A stretch of DNA of 64,000 nucleotides from Mercenaria mercenaria. Taxonomy: Eukaryota > Mollusca > Bivalvia > Venerida > Veneridae. Below, one piece after another: positions 37,101 to 51,100 of this stretch. A model generated the notes under the pieces. That model made no database searches. It saw only the letters and a list, made by a program, of their open reading frames with translations, and was not told where the DNA came from. The DNA is taken from positions 14,531,001 to 14,595,000 of the forward strand of contig NC_069375.1 of assembly GCF_021730395.1 (NCBI RefSeq), written 5' to 3'. The translations under genes were made by a program, and so were the position numbers. The number at the start of each line of letters is the position of its first letter. Position 1 is the stretch's first letter.

Positions 37101-40100
37101 CTTATATAACCTTTTTGAGCATGAGATGTGTCCGAAACCTCTAAAGACTAAAACATACGAGGAGTGTTCGATATGAATTGCTTATTGTCCTCTAGCTCGA
37201 TATCCACGTGGGGCACGATAAAAACCAATACCTACCTTTATAGGGTTATTCAGTACCTACACAACGGTGTATAAATGTACATGTTAGACTAAGCGTAAGA
37301 CATAAAATTTGCCATTTGAATACACGCAATCATTGACCACTGTAGTGAAAATGGTTGGTAGAAGCGTCGACAAGAAAGATGAAATACGGGCTTACATCAA
37401 AGCTCGCTCAAAACTTGGTTGTTCTTTGAAGCAGCTGATGACTGAACTTTCTACTGCTTATGGACCTTCTTGTGTGTCTTATGACACAGTTCGGCGGTGG
37501 AAAAAGAAATTTGAGTCTGATGTAGAGTCCATCAAAAATGCACCGAAATCAGGTAGGCCAAAATCTGCATCTCGTAAAGAAATCGTTTCCAAAATAAAGG
37601 AAATCATTGAAGGAGATGCCAGATTTACAGTTCGTGATATTGCACGAAAGGTAGGCATATCACTATCAACGGTTCACCTTATTTTGAAGAAGCATTTGAA
37701 AGTCAGAAAGATTTCTGCTAGATGGGTGCCACATCTGTTGACTGATGAGCAAAAGAGGCAACGGGTTAAAGTGGCCAAAAAGCTGCTTCAAATGTTTCCA
37801 AAATATGACAAAAAGCAGTTTGCCAATGTCGTCACAGGTGATGAAACCTGGGTCCATTATTTTGAGCCCGTCAGAATGGTTAGCAATAAGATCTGGGCCA
37901 CTAAACACAGCAAACGCCCAATAATTGCCAAACGTTCTTTGAGTGCAAAGAAGGTTTTGTATGCAATCTTCTTCTCTGGTGAAGGAGTCGCAATAAAAGT
38001 GCCGGTGAAAAAGGGCAAAAGCATCACCGGAAAGTACTACAAAGACGTAGTACTGAAGAAACTGAAAAAGTATTATCAGAAACGACGTCCTGCCACTGGT
38101 TTTAAACATGTCCGTCTTCTACATGACAATGCCCCCGCTCATACCTCCGCAATAGTTACGGCGTTTTGGAAGAAAGAAAAAGTAACTGTTTTGCCTCACC
38201 CCCCGTATTCCCCAGACCTTGCCCCATGTGATTTCTTTTTGTTTCCGAAATTGAAATCATTCCTTGCTGGGCGGAAATACCAGTCCCGACCGGCACTTGG
38301 ATCTGCCATTCATCAGTACCTTATTACTGTGCCCAAATCAGCGTACCGTGACGCCTTCAAGAAGTGGATACATCGGCTGAAACTTTGCATTTCTAGCCAC
38401 GGGGAGTACTTCGATGGCATGAAATGAGCCCTTTTGGGCTAACTTGAAATTTGAAGTCTCCAGATAGAAATAAGCAATTCATTTCGAACATCCCTCGCAT
38501 GTAACTTCCATTAAAAAAAAACTTGAATGGCCGACACAACTGTTTCAAATTTTATTGTACTTAAGAATGCCTTGGAACCTAACCTGAATACCATGAACTT
38601 TTAATTACGTCATATTTTTAATCTATGGAGTTACATAAGCACATACCCGTCATCTTCTTCAATGTGTATTCCACCCGACGAATCATGCACAAAGTTATGG
38701 CTCAGTGTAGCATCCTGTAGCAAAAACATCATTACGTTTTGATAATACCTGTATTGAAGTAGTTTAGTTCGTATTTATAAGTGGCGCTGGTATTACTGTA
38801 TAACATGTATACATATGCACATTCGAATATATGTTAATCTAAATTTGTATGCGTTTTACATTGACTTTGTTTCAAAATTTGTTACAACACATTGCAAGTT
38901 CCACTTTGACCTCAAGATATATAACTAGTAAATACAAAACTAATAATTGTTTGATCTGTCTACATGCTGAAACCTAAAGCAATGATTTATAACCATATTA
39001 GTACTGTTTCTCAGAAATACAGTCTTGCGTCTCATCCTTACTGACAATTAAGAGTTTGCATTGGCTTGTAATGGAAGCGGCATCACTGCAGTGAAAACTT
39101 CACGATTATTTGTAACACAGCATGCGTTATATAAATGTGTCAACACACGGGCTGTTAAAATGTTTGTGTTTTAAGATATTTAAATCTAATTTTAGAAATT
39201 GTATAATACGAATTACATAATTGTCCACTAGATCCGTGTGCTCGGTGTCCATACCGTCATCTACTATAGCCATGACCACTCCATTACCCGTGTATCCTCT
39301 CTCCCAGGCTTCGTATACACCCATAGATGGTGTTTTTGATGGTTGCTGAAACAAACAGTGGTTCGTACTGAGAATATGACAAAGTACTACATCTAGCGCT
39401 GTATTCGGGTACCCACACAGTTCAGTGCATTCATTTCTAATATGATGTGAGTGAAGGCTAAAATATTAATCTTGCTTTTACATTTTTATGCAACTCAAAT
39501 TTTTACAATGGGAGAGAAATGTTTGCCTCGGCACGTACGTCTGTCCTTCCGGATGTCCGTCAGTCCGTCCGAATTTGTTTCGTTTGTATAAGAGAAAGTA
39601 TTTGACATACCATCAAGCATCATAGGTAGTTTTCAGAGTTAAAACTCTGTTTAAAATGTAAAATGCTCTGTTAGACTTTACTGAACTGTCTAAAGCAGAT
39701 GGTGTAGCTACTGTAGATACCATGAAATTTGTTGGCCCTAAAATGTTGAATTATTATAGAGTTCACAATGCACGACGTCAGTTTGGCAGCGTTAATTTAC
39801 ATACGTCACGTCGTGCATTTTACCGTACATAATGCATGGAAAGGCATGCCTTTAGGCGCTTAAAAAGGTTGTGTATCAAATACGCATCCTACACATACTT
39901 TAGACATGTTCATGTGTTCCATACAAATAAGAAACTACTAAACTTTGCTACATTTCTTATATATATATATAGTCAAAATACGTCATTATCCTTTTTCATT
40001 AACGTCCATGACCAAGCTAAATCAAACCAAGCCTTCAACGTTTTCATTTTTGTCTGTTGGGCAACCTGCAGAGTTTCCCCTTTTTCTATTCTATACAGTG

Positions 40101-42119
40101 ATATTTCCATGACCTCCTATCATGAAGAAAGTAATTGTTCTAGAGTTCACAATACTCTGTTTCTATCTTCATGTCGTAATTCTGTTTGATTAATTAAATG
40201 ATGTAAACGGAATGGAAAACAAATATGTAAATAAATGGTATTAAGTCTGGCTTGAAGAATTTCGATTAATATATGGAATACCTGGTGGTGTGTGTGTTTG
40301 GGCTTAACGTCTTTTTCAACAATTTTTCTTTCTGTTATATAAACAACCATGTCTTCTTTTATCAGTGAGCACAATGCCCCGCTTTCTAGTGCTGCTTCAC
40401 GTGTAGACACGTATATGATGCCCAACCCAGTCACATTATACTGACACCGGGCTGACCAGTCCTAGCACTATTCTTTTAATGCTAAGCGCCAAGCAAGGAA
40501 GCTGCTAGTACCGTTTTTACCTCTTTGGTATGACGCGGCCGGGGATTGAACCCACAACCTCCCGCACTCGAAACGGATGCTCTACCACCAAGCTACCGAG
40601 GCGTTATCGAATACTTTGTAGAGCTTAACCTTTAGCCTGCTGGCGGCAAATGATTTTGCCTTTGCGGCCAGTGCAGACCAAGATCAGCCTGCACTGTTCG
40701 CTATTCGGTCAGTAAATTTTCAATAGACACCCCTTTGATAAACAAGTAGTACTGCCCAAATTGAATGATGGACCAATCCAATTTAGAAATTTAGCAGGGT
40801 GAAGGTTAAAGTACATGTGGAGGTCTTAACAATGTCACAAAAAGGCACATGTATTCCACACCTAAATTTTCATCGTTTAATTCCGATTCCTTGTTTAAAA
40901 ATGTGTTTGGAAACAACTTCGCATTAAGTTTCTAAGGTTAAAAACGTCTGTTGTTATGAACAATAAGATGTTTCTTGAAAAGTACATAGTATAATACCAA
41001 ATGCCACTGTCTGGACCAGTATGCATCCGTCACATTGAAGGACAACAAGGGTTCCGGGGTCACCGATAATGCCTTCGGATGGGCCAATGTTTCTTCAGTG
41101 AAGTTTTTCAGCTGTAAAATCATTTCATAATTTATTGTGAGTAATTGTACACGATAATGATTATAATAATCCTTCAGTTCTTTCTTAAAGCAGTATTCTG
41201 CAACTTTTAAACAAGGATTTATTTGAAATCGATTTCGATAATGCTATATATAAATATGTATATATTCGTTTGAAAAATATAACAACAAATTTTACAGAAA
41301 TATGTGTATCATGGTAAAATCAAAAATAAAAGTTACCTTGTTGTCACTGTTTTTCATCATATGTTCGACTTTCACGACTGATCGAGAAGGAGTTTTTGTA
41401 TCCTTGAACTTGAAGTATCCGTTACAGATCTGGAAGTAGAACAAATAACTGGCTGTCATAGTTACCTATTCTCTTATATATTTTCAACGACTGTTCATGG
41501 TTGTAGAAGCTTTCATAAAACACTGACTTATGTGTCTAAAACGGCAATTAAATAAGAGTGCACTTTTAACTAGTTGCTGATCTACAACGGCCCATACGGA
41601 ATAGCTGCCTTTCAAGAAACACAGCACTTTTGAAGCAAGACCTTACAGCAACGTATGCATGGACATGTGCATAAAGCGTCTCCTATGTTGCGTGGTTACT
41701 TATCTGTAATGGATGGAACAATTTATTTCTAGTTCCAGCTGAACCTACAGCAGGTGTCATGTTAACCTCCACGGTACACATTTTAGTCCGTCACTGCTTG
41801 AATCATTACAAATTTAAGTAGTTTACCCAGTAGATCTATAATGCATAAGACGGAAATACAAGAGGTGCGACTTCAGAACGGTTAGTGATAAATGACCAAT
41901 GTGGAGTTGAAACCGCTTAATTGTTCGCAAAACTTAAACTTTAATCCCTTGAAAGTTTCAAAGCCAAAGTAACCGGACAGCTGGTTACGCCGTATAGAGC
42001 TTGTGCCGTATAAGCTCACATGTGATCTGTATTCGTTGACTATAAAACCGTATACGGTATAGCTTACACTGAATACAGCTCATCGTAAGCTGTATACGTC
42101 AAGATGGTGCATATCCCCG

Positions 42120-42178
<59 letters not shown>

Positions 42179-45100
42179 CATTTTATAGGTTGTTATCAAA
42201 AATCAAAAATATCATTATTGAACACTACATTATCACCACCATCAACAGCAACATCATCATCATAATCATCATTATTATATTCGTCGGAATTACACCCATC
42301 AGCATCAGCAGCAGCAACAACAACAGTAGGTGCCGCAGCATGATCACCACCACCACCATAATCATCGTTATTTTTCTAACGATCATCACAATTATCAGCA
42401 CCACAATACGCGTCGTGTTCATCACCACCTTTATCAGCAGAGCAGCAGCATAGATACCATCATCATCGTCGTCACCGCTAATAGTCATCACCAGTCATAA
42501 TATTAATCACCAAAACTGTATTTGCAAAATGTTTGCTAGCATATCTGCAGACGTCCCGGCAGACGTGCACTTTGCCGCCCCGGGTCATGTTTTTTCGGGC
42601 ATGCATTACATTTCGAACATGCATATCTTAGAACATGCAGCTTTCAATAAATGGACATTGTAAAGCATGCACGCAGACGACAGAATGGGTCATGGCAACA
42701 AGTTTACTGTTTTTTTCAATCTTTAAACCAGTACTCATGATTATAATTTTATTTATCATGTTAGAAACATAGTTTCAAACCAAAACACCAAATGTGTAAC
42801 ATAATCATCTAAACCTACAGAAGTGAAACATAAAGCCATCGTCAAAATCATCCTAGTTATGTGAAACATAACATCATCAACATCATCATTATGTGAAATA
42901 TAACATCATCATCATCATTATTATTTGAAATATAACATCATTATCATAATCATCACACATGAAACACAACATCATTATCATCAAGGTCGCCACCACATGT
43001 GAAACATATAGTCTTCATCATCATAATCATCATCGTTATGTGATGCTGAATATCATCATCATATTCGTATGTGAAACATAACATCATCATCATTATCATG
43101 TCAAACATAACATTATCAGCAGCATCGTTATGTGAAACATAACATCATCATCATCATTATGTGTACCATAACATCATCAACATCAATAACAGAGACATAG
43201 CAAATAAATCCTCACAAATATCGTTAATACTAACCATGTAAGCTATATACGTTAAGACGACAGACTATCTGAAAAGCAAATATCTTCCAATGTATACAGC
43301 CTACGTAAGCTGTATTCCTTGCACGATCACGGATACAGCACATCGTCAGCTGTATTCCTCGCACGCTCACGGATACAGCTCATTGTAAGCTGTATACCTT
43401 GCACGCTCACAGATACAGCTCATCGTAAGCTGTATTCCTCGCACGCTCACGGATACAGCCTACGTAAGCTGTATTCCTTGCACGATCACGGATACAGCAC
43501 ATCGTCAGCTGTATTCCTTGCATGCTCACGGATACAGTTCATCGTAAGCTGTATTCCTCGCATGCTCACGGATACAGCCTACGTAAGCTGTATTCCTTGC
43601 ACGCTCACGGATACGGGTCATCGTAAGCTGTATTCCTTGCACGCTCACGGATACAGGTCATCGTAAGCTGTATTCCTTGCACACTCACGGATACAGGTCA
43701 TCGTAAGCTGTATTCCTCGCACGCTCACGGATACAGGTCATCGTAAGCTGTATTCCTTGCACGCTCACGGATACAGGTCATCGTAAGCTGTATTCCTCGC
43801 ACGCTCACGGATACAGATCATCATAAGCTGTATTCCTTGCACGCTCACGGATACAGGTCATCGTAAGCTGTATTCCTCGCACGCTCACGGATACAGCCAA
43901 CGTAAGCTGTATTCCTTGCACGCTCACGGATACAGGTCATCGTAAGCTGTATTCCTTGCACGCTCACGGATACAGGTCATCGTAAGCTGTATTCCTTTCA
44001 CTCTCACGGATACAGGTCATCGTAAGCTGTATGCGATGTCAGCCACCGAATATAGCTCATGCCAGAGGTATATACGGCGTAACAGTTTATGAAAGGTAAA
44101 GGTAATACACACCATGTCAGTTATGTTATATCAAGATAACCTAACAAAACTCTTTACGCTGACCATCTAATAGAATTCTGTATTATACAGCATATTGTGT
44201 TGGAAACTATCACGAAAGGGGAATTTATGCATTTACTAGTACATGTACATACAAAATAACATTTTAAAAAAACATTCTGATAGGTGGCGAAACGGCTTGC
44301 CAACGGTCTGAAAATGATAAGTGGGGAAGTCTGACAGGTGGTACAAGAACAGAAGTCATGTACTTAAATACTGGATAGCTTGTATCTCTCTCATGTTTTG
44401 CAATGTAATGTTTATTTACAATTCGTAATTACCCATGGATAATATAATACAAAGTAACACATAAATCCACCTGTTTATTGGTTTTTCATTACAGTTAATT
44501 AGATACTTTGGCTTTGATGTCTCAACTGTGGAAATATGCGTTCAATTTATCTTAACATCGGGTTTGGAAAACAACAAAAATAACGTGTGATAAAAAACCA
44601 TCAAAGTGTTTTATGGGATGGAATAAATTTGTAATTTCAATTAAAGACTAATTGGGCGAAACTTTATTGCTTAAGCTGTCATATTAGCGTGTAATATTTG
44701 TAAGGTTAATGGTTATTAATGGGGCGGAAAACATTTTAAGTATGAAAGAGGGTGTCGCATTTTGTTAGCTTAAACGAGTCATAGGGAAAAATCATCCCTT
44801 TCTAGGCCTAAGTACCTGTTATTTTAGACACAAATATCTTCTTCAATCACGCAACAAGGGCTATAAACTTCACTGCACCGAATTTAGCGTTGTTTAAGGA
44901 TATCGATTTTTTATATACATGAAAAGTCGCAATTTTATTTTGCAAATATACAACACATCCTACAACACATCCTACAACACACCGGATTAGAGATAAATGT
45001 TTAAAATAACTGAAAATAAATCCTTGAAACAACTTTAAAATTACATAAACTAAATTTTGTATTGTGCAACTTGCAACATAGTTCCACTATATGTTCTACT

Positions 45101-48100
45101 AAGTGATATTATATTATGAACAAACTGATATTTTATACAAACAGCAGAAAAATGTTATGGAAGAAAGATTCCCTACGTTTTCATAAAAATGCCTTACTAG
45201 CTCTAGCCCATACGCTTATAAAGAAAATCTATTTCGTGAATCACCTATTCAGATTTTCTTAAAGGCTATAATTCTGTAATATCTTTGAATATCTAAATGT
45301 ATATGTATTGTAACTCATTGTTAAGGTGTCAGATTAAGAAAAGCTCAAAACATACATTGTTTCCATGACAAATGAAACCTAACCTTGTTTGTTTCCACTG
45401 ACCGAGAGACAAAGCGAGTTTTTGTATAATGGCAAAGGCAAAGGTAAATCATAGTCACTAAATCTGATTTTTTCCTTACATCTATACTTACTCAATAGTA
45501 TCGTGTAATTTTGCAGATAAATCACAAATCAAGTTTAGTAATAAATGTGTCTGAAATGGCTTAACATTCACCAGTTAACATGTAAAATTAAAAACAAATA
45601 TCATGATGGCATTTGAACCCTCATTCATACCTTTACTCCATTTAATATAATAATAATAAAGCCTTTATTTAACGAGGAAAACTCATTTGACGAACAACAT
45701 TAATCTTCCATGAGGCCCTCAAGACAATACATAACATAAACATCTAAAACATTTATATGGTACATTGTAACAGTTAGAAGACAGACAAGTGCATTTAATA
45801 CCAGTATTTTGTTTATTTAACTATACGAAGTGCAATATGATAAATATTAAGTATTATGATTGTGTATTGCGCCAAGCTATGTATAGTGATTTGAATGGCC
45901 TTACTGATAATGCTCTTTTTATATGACTTGGTAAGGAATTCCAGATAGTAGCACCAGAATATGTAAAACGTCTTTTAAATAGTTCAGTTTTCGGTTGAGG
46001 AAGGTAAAGCTGCAAATTAGAATCTGACCTCAAGGTTCGAGCATGTATGTCATGTATATCACAGCTGAATGTAAATCAATTTCTGAGGTAAATAGGTGCT
46101 TGATCGTTTAGACTTTTGTACATTAAAACTGCTTTTTGAAAAAATACCCGCTCCGGAAAAGTCATCCAGTTTATTTCTCGAAATAATTCAGTAGAAGGGT
46201 ATCGGAGTCTTTATCAAGAATTAGGCGATCTGCTCTTTTTTGAAACTTAACAATTTTGTCTTCTAATGAATTGGAACAGCTTCCCCATATTACACAACAG
46301 TAATCGAAGTTAGGCAGTATGTAAGAGTTATAGAACATTTTCCTCATAGGTACAGAAAGATATACTTTGATGCGAGACAACAGGTATAAACGTGAATTGC
46401 ATTTTTTCAAAATATTATCACCATGTGTATTCCAAGACAAATCATTTTCAATAGTAACGCCAAGTAACTTCTCTATCGTACTGCAGTCTAGAGTTTCATC
46501 TCTGAAATGAATAACTGGGGGATCGCCATATACTTGCTTGACTTTATGTTTTGATGCAACATACATTACTTTGGTTTTTGCAGAGTTTATCTCCATTGCA
46601 TTAGTCTTACACCATGCATCAACATTTTACTAATATTGGATAATGTTTCAGTCACATTAATCTACGTGGGTAGGATGTACTTTTACATATAAATCAATTA
46701 TCAAGACTACCATTGTGTACTTTTTAACTTGATTTGCTAAAACATCCAAACCTTCAACCCAATTTCAACCTATATCATAATTATTCAAGCAAACACTCTG
46801 CACTTCTCAAACTAGTTTTCTTACATTTTTTTCTGAAATGGCTTTATATTTTTCAGTATTTTTTCTTGTATAAATTCAAAATTTCTCAGGGGAATCCTAA
46901 TACACTGTCACATGATTACCTATAATTATACCGTCTAGTACTTTATACTTTTCATGTTGCTTTAAAATGCGCATGAAGGTCGCCCCAACACTCAACTCTA
47001 CCTGTAACTAGTCTTATAGTAGTGTCTACATGTCAACCTGATTTGCTCCAACGGTTTAGTCTAAATGCGCAATCTTGTCTTTGAAAAAAAAAATAGATTT
47101 CTCGGGGAGGACTCCAGAATCCCCACTTAAACATAACTCACAATTTTTATGCATCCATATCTTGGTTGGAGACGTACCAATTGTATATCAATGAAAATAT
47201 TTTCAACATTAATAGTGATTTGTTAATCTGTTTTGTAACTTAGTCCCTGTTCCATCATCCCATCCCTACTCCCATCTCAGACATTTCTGCCTCTGCGATT
47301 CAGGTCTTTTTACGTCACTATGCCCATCATTTATTTATGAAAAAAAAATAGAAAATTAGACGACTGTCTGTTTTAAATTTAAATTACTGCCTAACATTTA
47401 CAAAACATATCATGAAACTACGGTGGCACAGAGGTGACATGCACTACTCTTTTTTTAATTGCACTTCTCTTTTTTATGTCGTTCCCACGAGATACTAACT
47501 CGAGGGAACGATTTAATATGTCGTGGTAACGAGTTACTAAGTCGTGGTAACGACATAAAAAAAGAGAAGTGCAATTAAAAAAAAATGCATTGAAAAAAAA
47601 GAGTAGCGCAATAAAAAAGAGTATGTAATAAAAAAGAATAGTGCAATAAAAAAGAGTAGTGCATGCTAGCGAAGTCGAGGGAACGACTTACTAACTCGTG
47701 GGAACGAGTTAGCTATGTCGTGGGAACGATTTGCTATCTCGTTCCCACGATATAATAAGTCGTTCCCACGACATAGCTAACTCGTTACTACGACATAGCT
47801 ATCTCGTTCCCAAGAGTTAGTCAACCCTGACACTGTATGTGGGCCCATCTCCTGTTGGTCTTTGTCTCATCTAGAGTCAATCCGCCCGAACTCGGTCTGG
47901 TGGTGTTTAGAGTGGGTCAAAACCTTCATCTATTATTATCAGCCATTCCGTCGGTAATAGTCTTGTATATTGTCGGCTAAGGACAAAACACGGACACTGT
48001 CTGTGGACCCAGATCTAGGTGTTTTTTTGCCGCATTCGGAATCATTCCGTCCGAACTTGACCTAATGAGGTTGAAGTCCATCTCTATCCATTGGAATTGT

Positions 48101-51100
48101 TCCCGCTACTCTCCCACAAGTACGTGTATGTGAATTGCAAAGGAACGCAACTCTGGATAGAGATTGAGTTGGAGTGTGCACCCCAAGTCTCGTGGTATGT
48201 GTCTTTTCGTTAGGAGTACTCTGGTATGCCGACGGCTTAGACACATAACGACACATCTCTGTATGTTGACCATACCTGGCTGGTTTTGTCACCTTTAGAG
48301 TCAGTCAACCCGAACTCGACCTAGTATGGTTGAAGTGGGTCGAACCCCATTCGAGTGGTATGAACTGTTCCGTCGGGAATGCTCTTGCATACCGACAGCA
48401 GAGGTCCGAAAGGCCCCTGACAATATATGTGGACTCGTGTTCGGCTGTAATTGTCACCTTCAGTCAATATGCGGTTGGAGAGGGTGGGACCACTCGTCGG
48501 CTGGTGTTAGTCATTCCATCGGAAATACTCGTAATTGTCGACGGCGGAGGACAGAACGTGACCCAGACACTATCTGTGGGTCAATTACTGGCTGCGTTTT
48601 GCCGAGTCAATCCCTCCGGACTCGACCTGGTGAGCGTTGGAGAATGTCGGATCCCTCGTCGAATGGAGTCGTTCCCTCGGGATACTCCGGTATAGCGACG
48701 GCGGATGTCCGAAAATGGACCTGGACAATATAATATAAGGTGACAACAATTAGCCGGAGATGGGCGTACGTATATGAGACATTTAAGGCCTCTACCGTCC
48801 CCATAACAGAGTATTCCCGACGGAACGACTCTAACCAACTGACTGGGGGCCCAACCCACTTCAACTCACATTAGGTCTAGTACGGGTGGATTAAAACCAA
48901 AGGCGACTCAAACCAGCCGGAGATCGGCCTACATGCAGTGTCAGAGGGCCTATATCGTCGGCATACCAACCAAGCCCTTAAGGAACGGCTCATACCAACC
49001 GACTTAGGGTCCAATCCCCACCAGGTCAAGTTCGGGCAAATTGAATCTGAAGGCGACAAAAACCAGCCGGATATTGGCCCACATATAGTGTAATTGGCAT
49101 ACCAAAGCATCCCCGACGGAAGGGTTTCTACCACTAAATAGGAAGTCGAACCCACTCGAGTTAATGCAGATTGACTCAGAAGGCGAAACTTACCAGCCAT
49201 ATCTGGGACCACACAGTGTCCAAGTTTGTTCCTCAGTCATCCATAATGATCACAGGTATAAGAAACAATTTGATTGGCTGACTACTCGTGGGAACGAGAT
49301 AGCTATGTCGTGGGAACGAACGACATAGTAAGTCGTTCCCATGACATAGCTAACTCGTTCCCACGAGTTAGTAAGTCGTTCCCTCGACATAGCTAGTATG
49401 CACTATTCTTTTTTATTGCACTATTCTTTTTTATTACACTAGTCTTTTTTTATTGCGCTACTCTTTTTTTCAATGCAATACTTTTTTGAAATTGCACTTC
49501 ACTTTCTATTCGTTACCACGACATACTAAGCCTCGAGTTAGTATCTCGTGGGAACGACATAAAAAAGAGAAGTGCAATAAAAAAAATGAGTAGTGCATGT
49601 CACCTCTGTGCCACCGTATGAAACCCTTTTTTGTTCGTAATATTATTCATGCCATTTTGTTACAAAACTTTCCGCGCCAAAAGCCTGATTATAAAGTGGT
49701 TATAGTCTGCATTTGTAAAGAAAAATAGTTATATCTTTTGCAAAAGCTTTAGAAACAAATAAAAAATGGTTATTATGGTTATGAAAAAAAAAGAAAAGAA
49801 AAACATAATTCAAATAAATATGAATATACTACATGTGCGGAACATAACTATGAAGGGTTAGAGTATTAAAATGTCAAAAGAAGTAAGACTAAGAGACAAT
49901 CTTAAATCAAAACTAAATAAATTAGGGTTCAATGAATGTAATAAGCAAAGTTTAGTTCATGATAATCTACAGAATGTGAACGGTCACTGCTCGTTTTACA
50001 TCAAAGAAATATATTTTAAACTACATTAAATATACATTAAATATATTTATTTATGTGCACGAATAAGAGTCGCACCGTCACAACTTATGTCAAAGCCAGC
50101 GTTTGTTGGTGTAGGAAGGCCCAATATCCCACTCCAGACATTGGCACAGGTATAGCCTTGCATCTAGGTACAACCTGTGACCTTGTGTAAACTAGCTAGA
50201 AGAGTACTAACCCCTAAGTACACATCCGCTAAAGAAAATATTTAATAGCCGATGAATAAGCTTGAATAGGGCTGCACACCAAAGACATCTCCTTTTATTC
50301 GAATAAACCTTGATTTTGGTTAGTGTTAAATTCTATTTGTACCAAAGATTGTTATGTTTTATATCACTCCTTTGTTGATCACAAAACAGACTGACGTTGC
50401 ATATGAGAACAAACCAACTAAAAAATGTTTGTTTGACTTCATATGGAATGGAAAGCCAGACAAATTAAAAGAGATACATTGAAAAAAGACTTCTTAAATA
50501 GTGGCATGAAAATGATTGACCTTAATATATTTATACACTACAAAAGCTGCATGGTTAAAGAAACTTACAAATAGTGAACATGGCTCTTTCATAAAATCTA
50601 TATATCAATCTAAGTTAGAAAAACATGGTGGAAATTAAATATTTGAGTGTCAAGTAAATAAAAAGGAAATCATGACAAGAAAACTTTTAAAAACTCCTGG
50701 AATAAACTTGAGCTAATACCCGAATGCATAAACCCAAATAAGGAAATAATATGGAATAACTGCAAGATAAAATCAAACAACAAAACCCTTTTTTACACAT
50801 TTTGGTTTAAAAGGGGAATATTTTACCTGGAACATTTATGTGATTTTAGAATCAACCACATGTATTAATTTGACAATATTAAAGAGTTATATAGTATGCT
50901 AAGTGGAGATTACCTTAAGTATATCTCTAATGAGATGCATACCACAGGAATGAAATGAAAACTTAAAACGGATAATATTAGAAATGTTACACCAAACAAA
51001 CACATTTCGAAGTAGAGAAAACACATAAATGCCAGTATGAACATTAAATGAAAAATAATAGAGTATCTCCGAACACGGCAAAAAAAAAGAACCAGTCCAA

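Noticed and set aside
37666-38109. 147-codon minus-strand frame
   Set aside because: Antisense shadow of the mariner transposase.
40546-40603. tRNA-like sequence on the minus strand
   Set aside because: A and B boxes are good but the cloverleaf is not complete and it continues into a SINE body, so it is not a tRNA gene.
42190-42491. Frames of Ile, Met and Val on both strands
   Set aside because: ATC/CAT simple repeat.
42220-43190. Possible CRISPR-like spacing of repeated ATAACATCATCATC words
   Set aside because: Eukaryotic simple repeat with variable period and no distinct spacers.
43319-43666. 115-codon frame with repeating TLTD and RIQ words
   Set aside because: It is the 40-bp satellite read in one frame, and the repeat length alone explains it.
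48062-49212. Several 76-135-codon frames on both strands
   Set aside because: All lie in the inner minisatellite of the 47420-49617 foldback and exist on both strands because it is palindromic.
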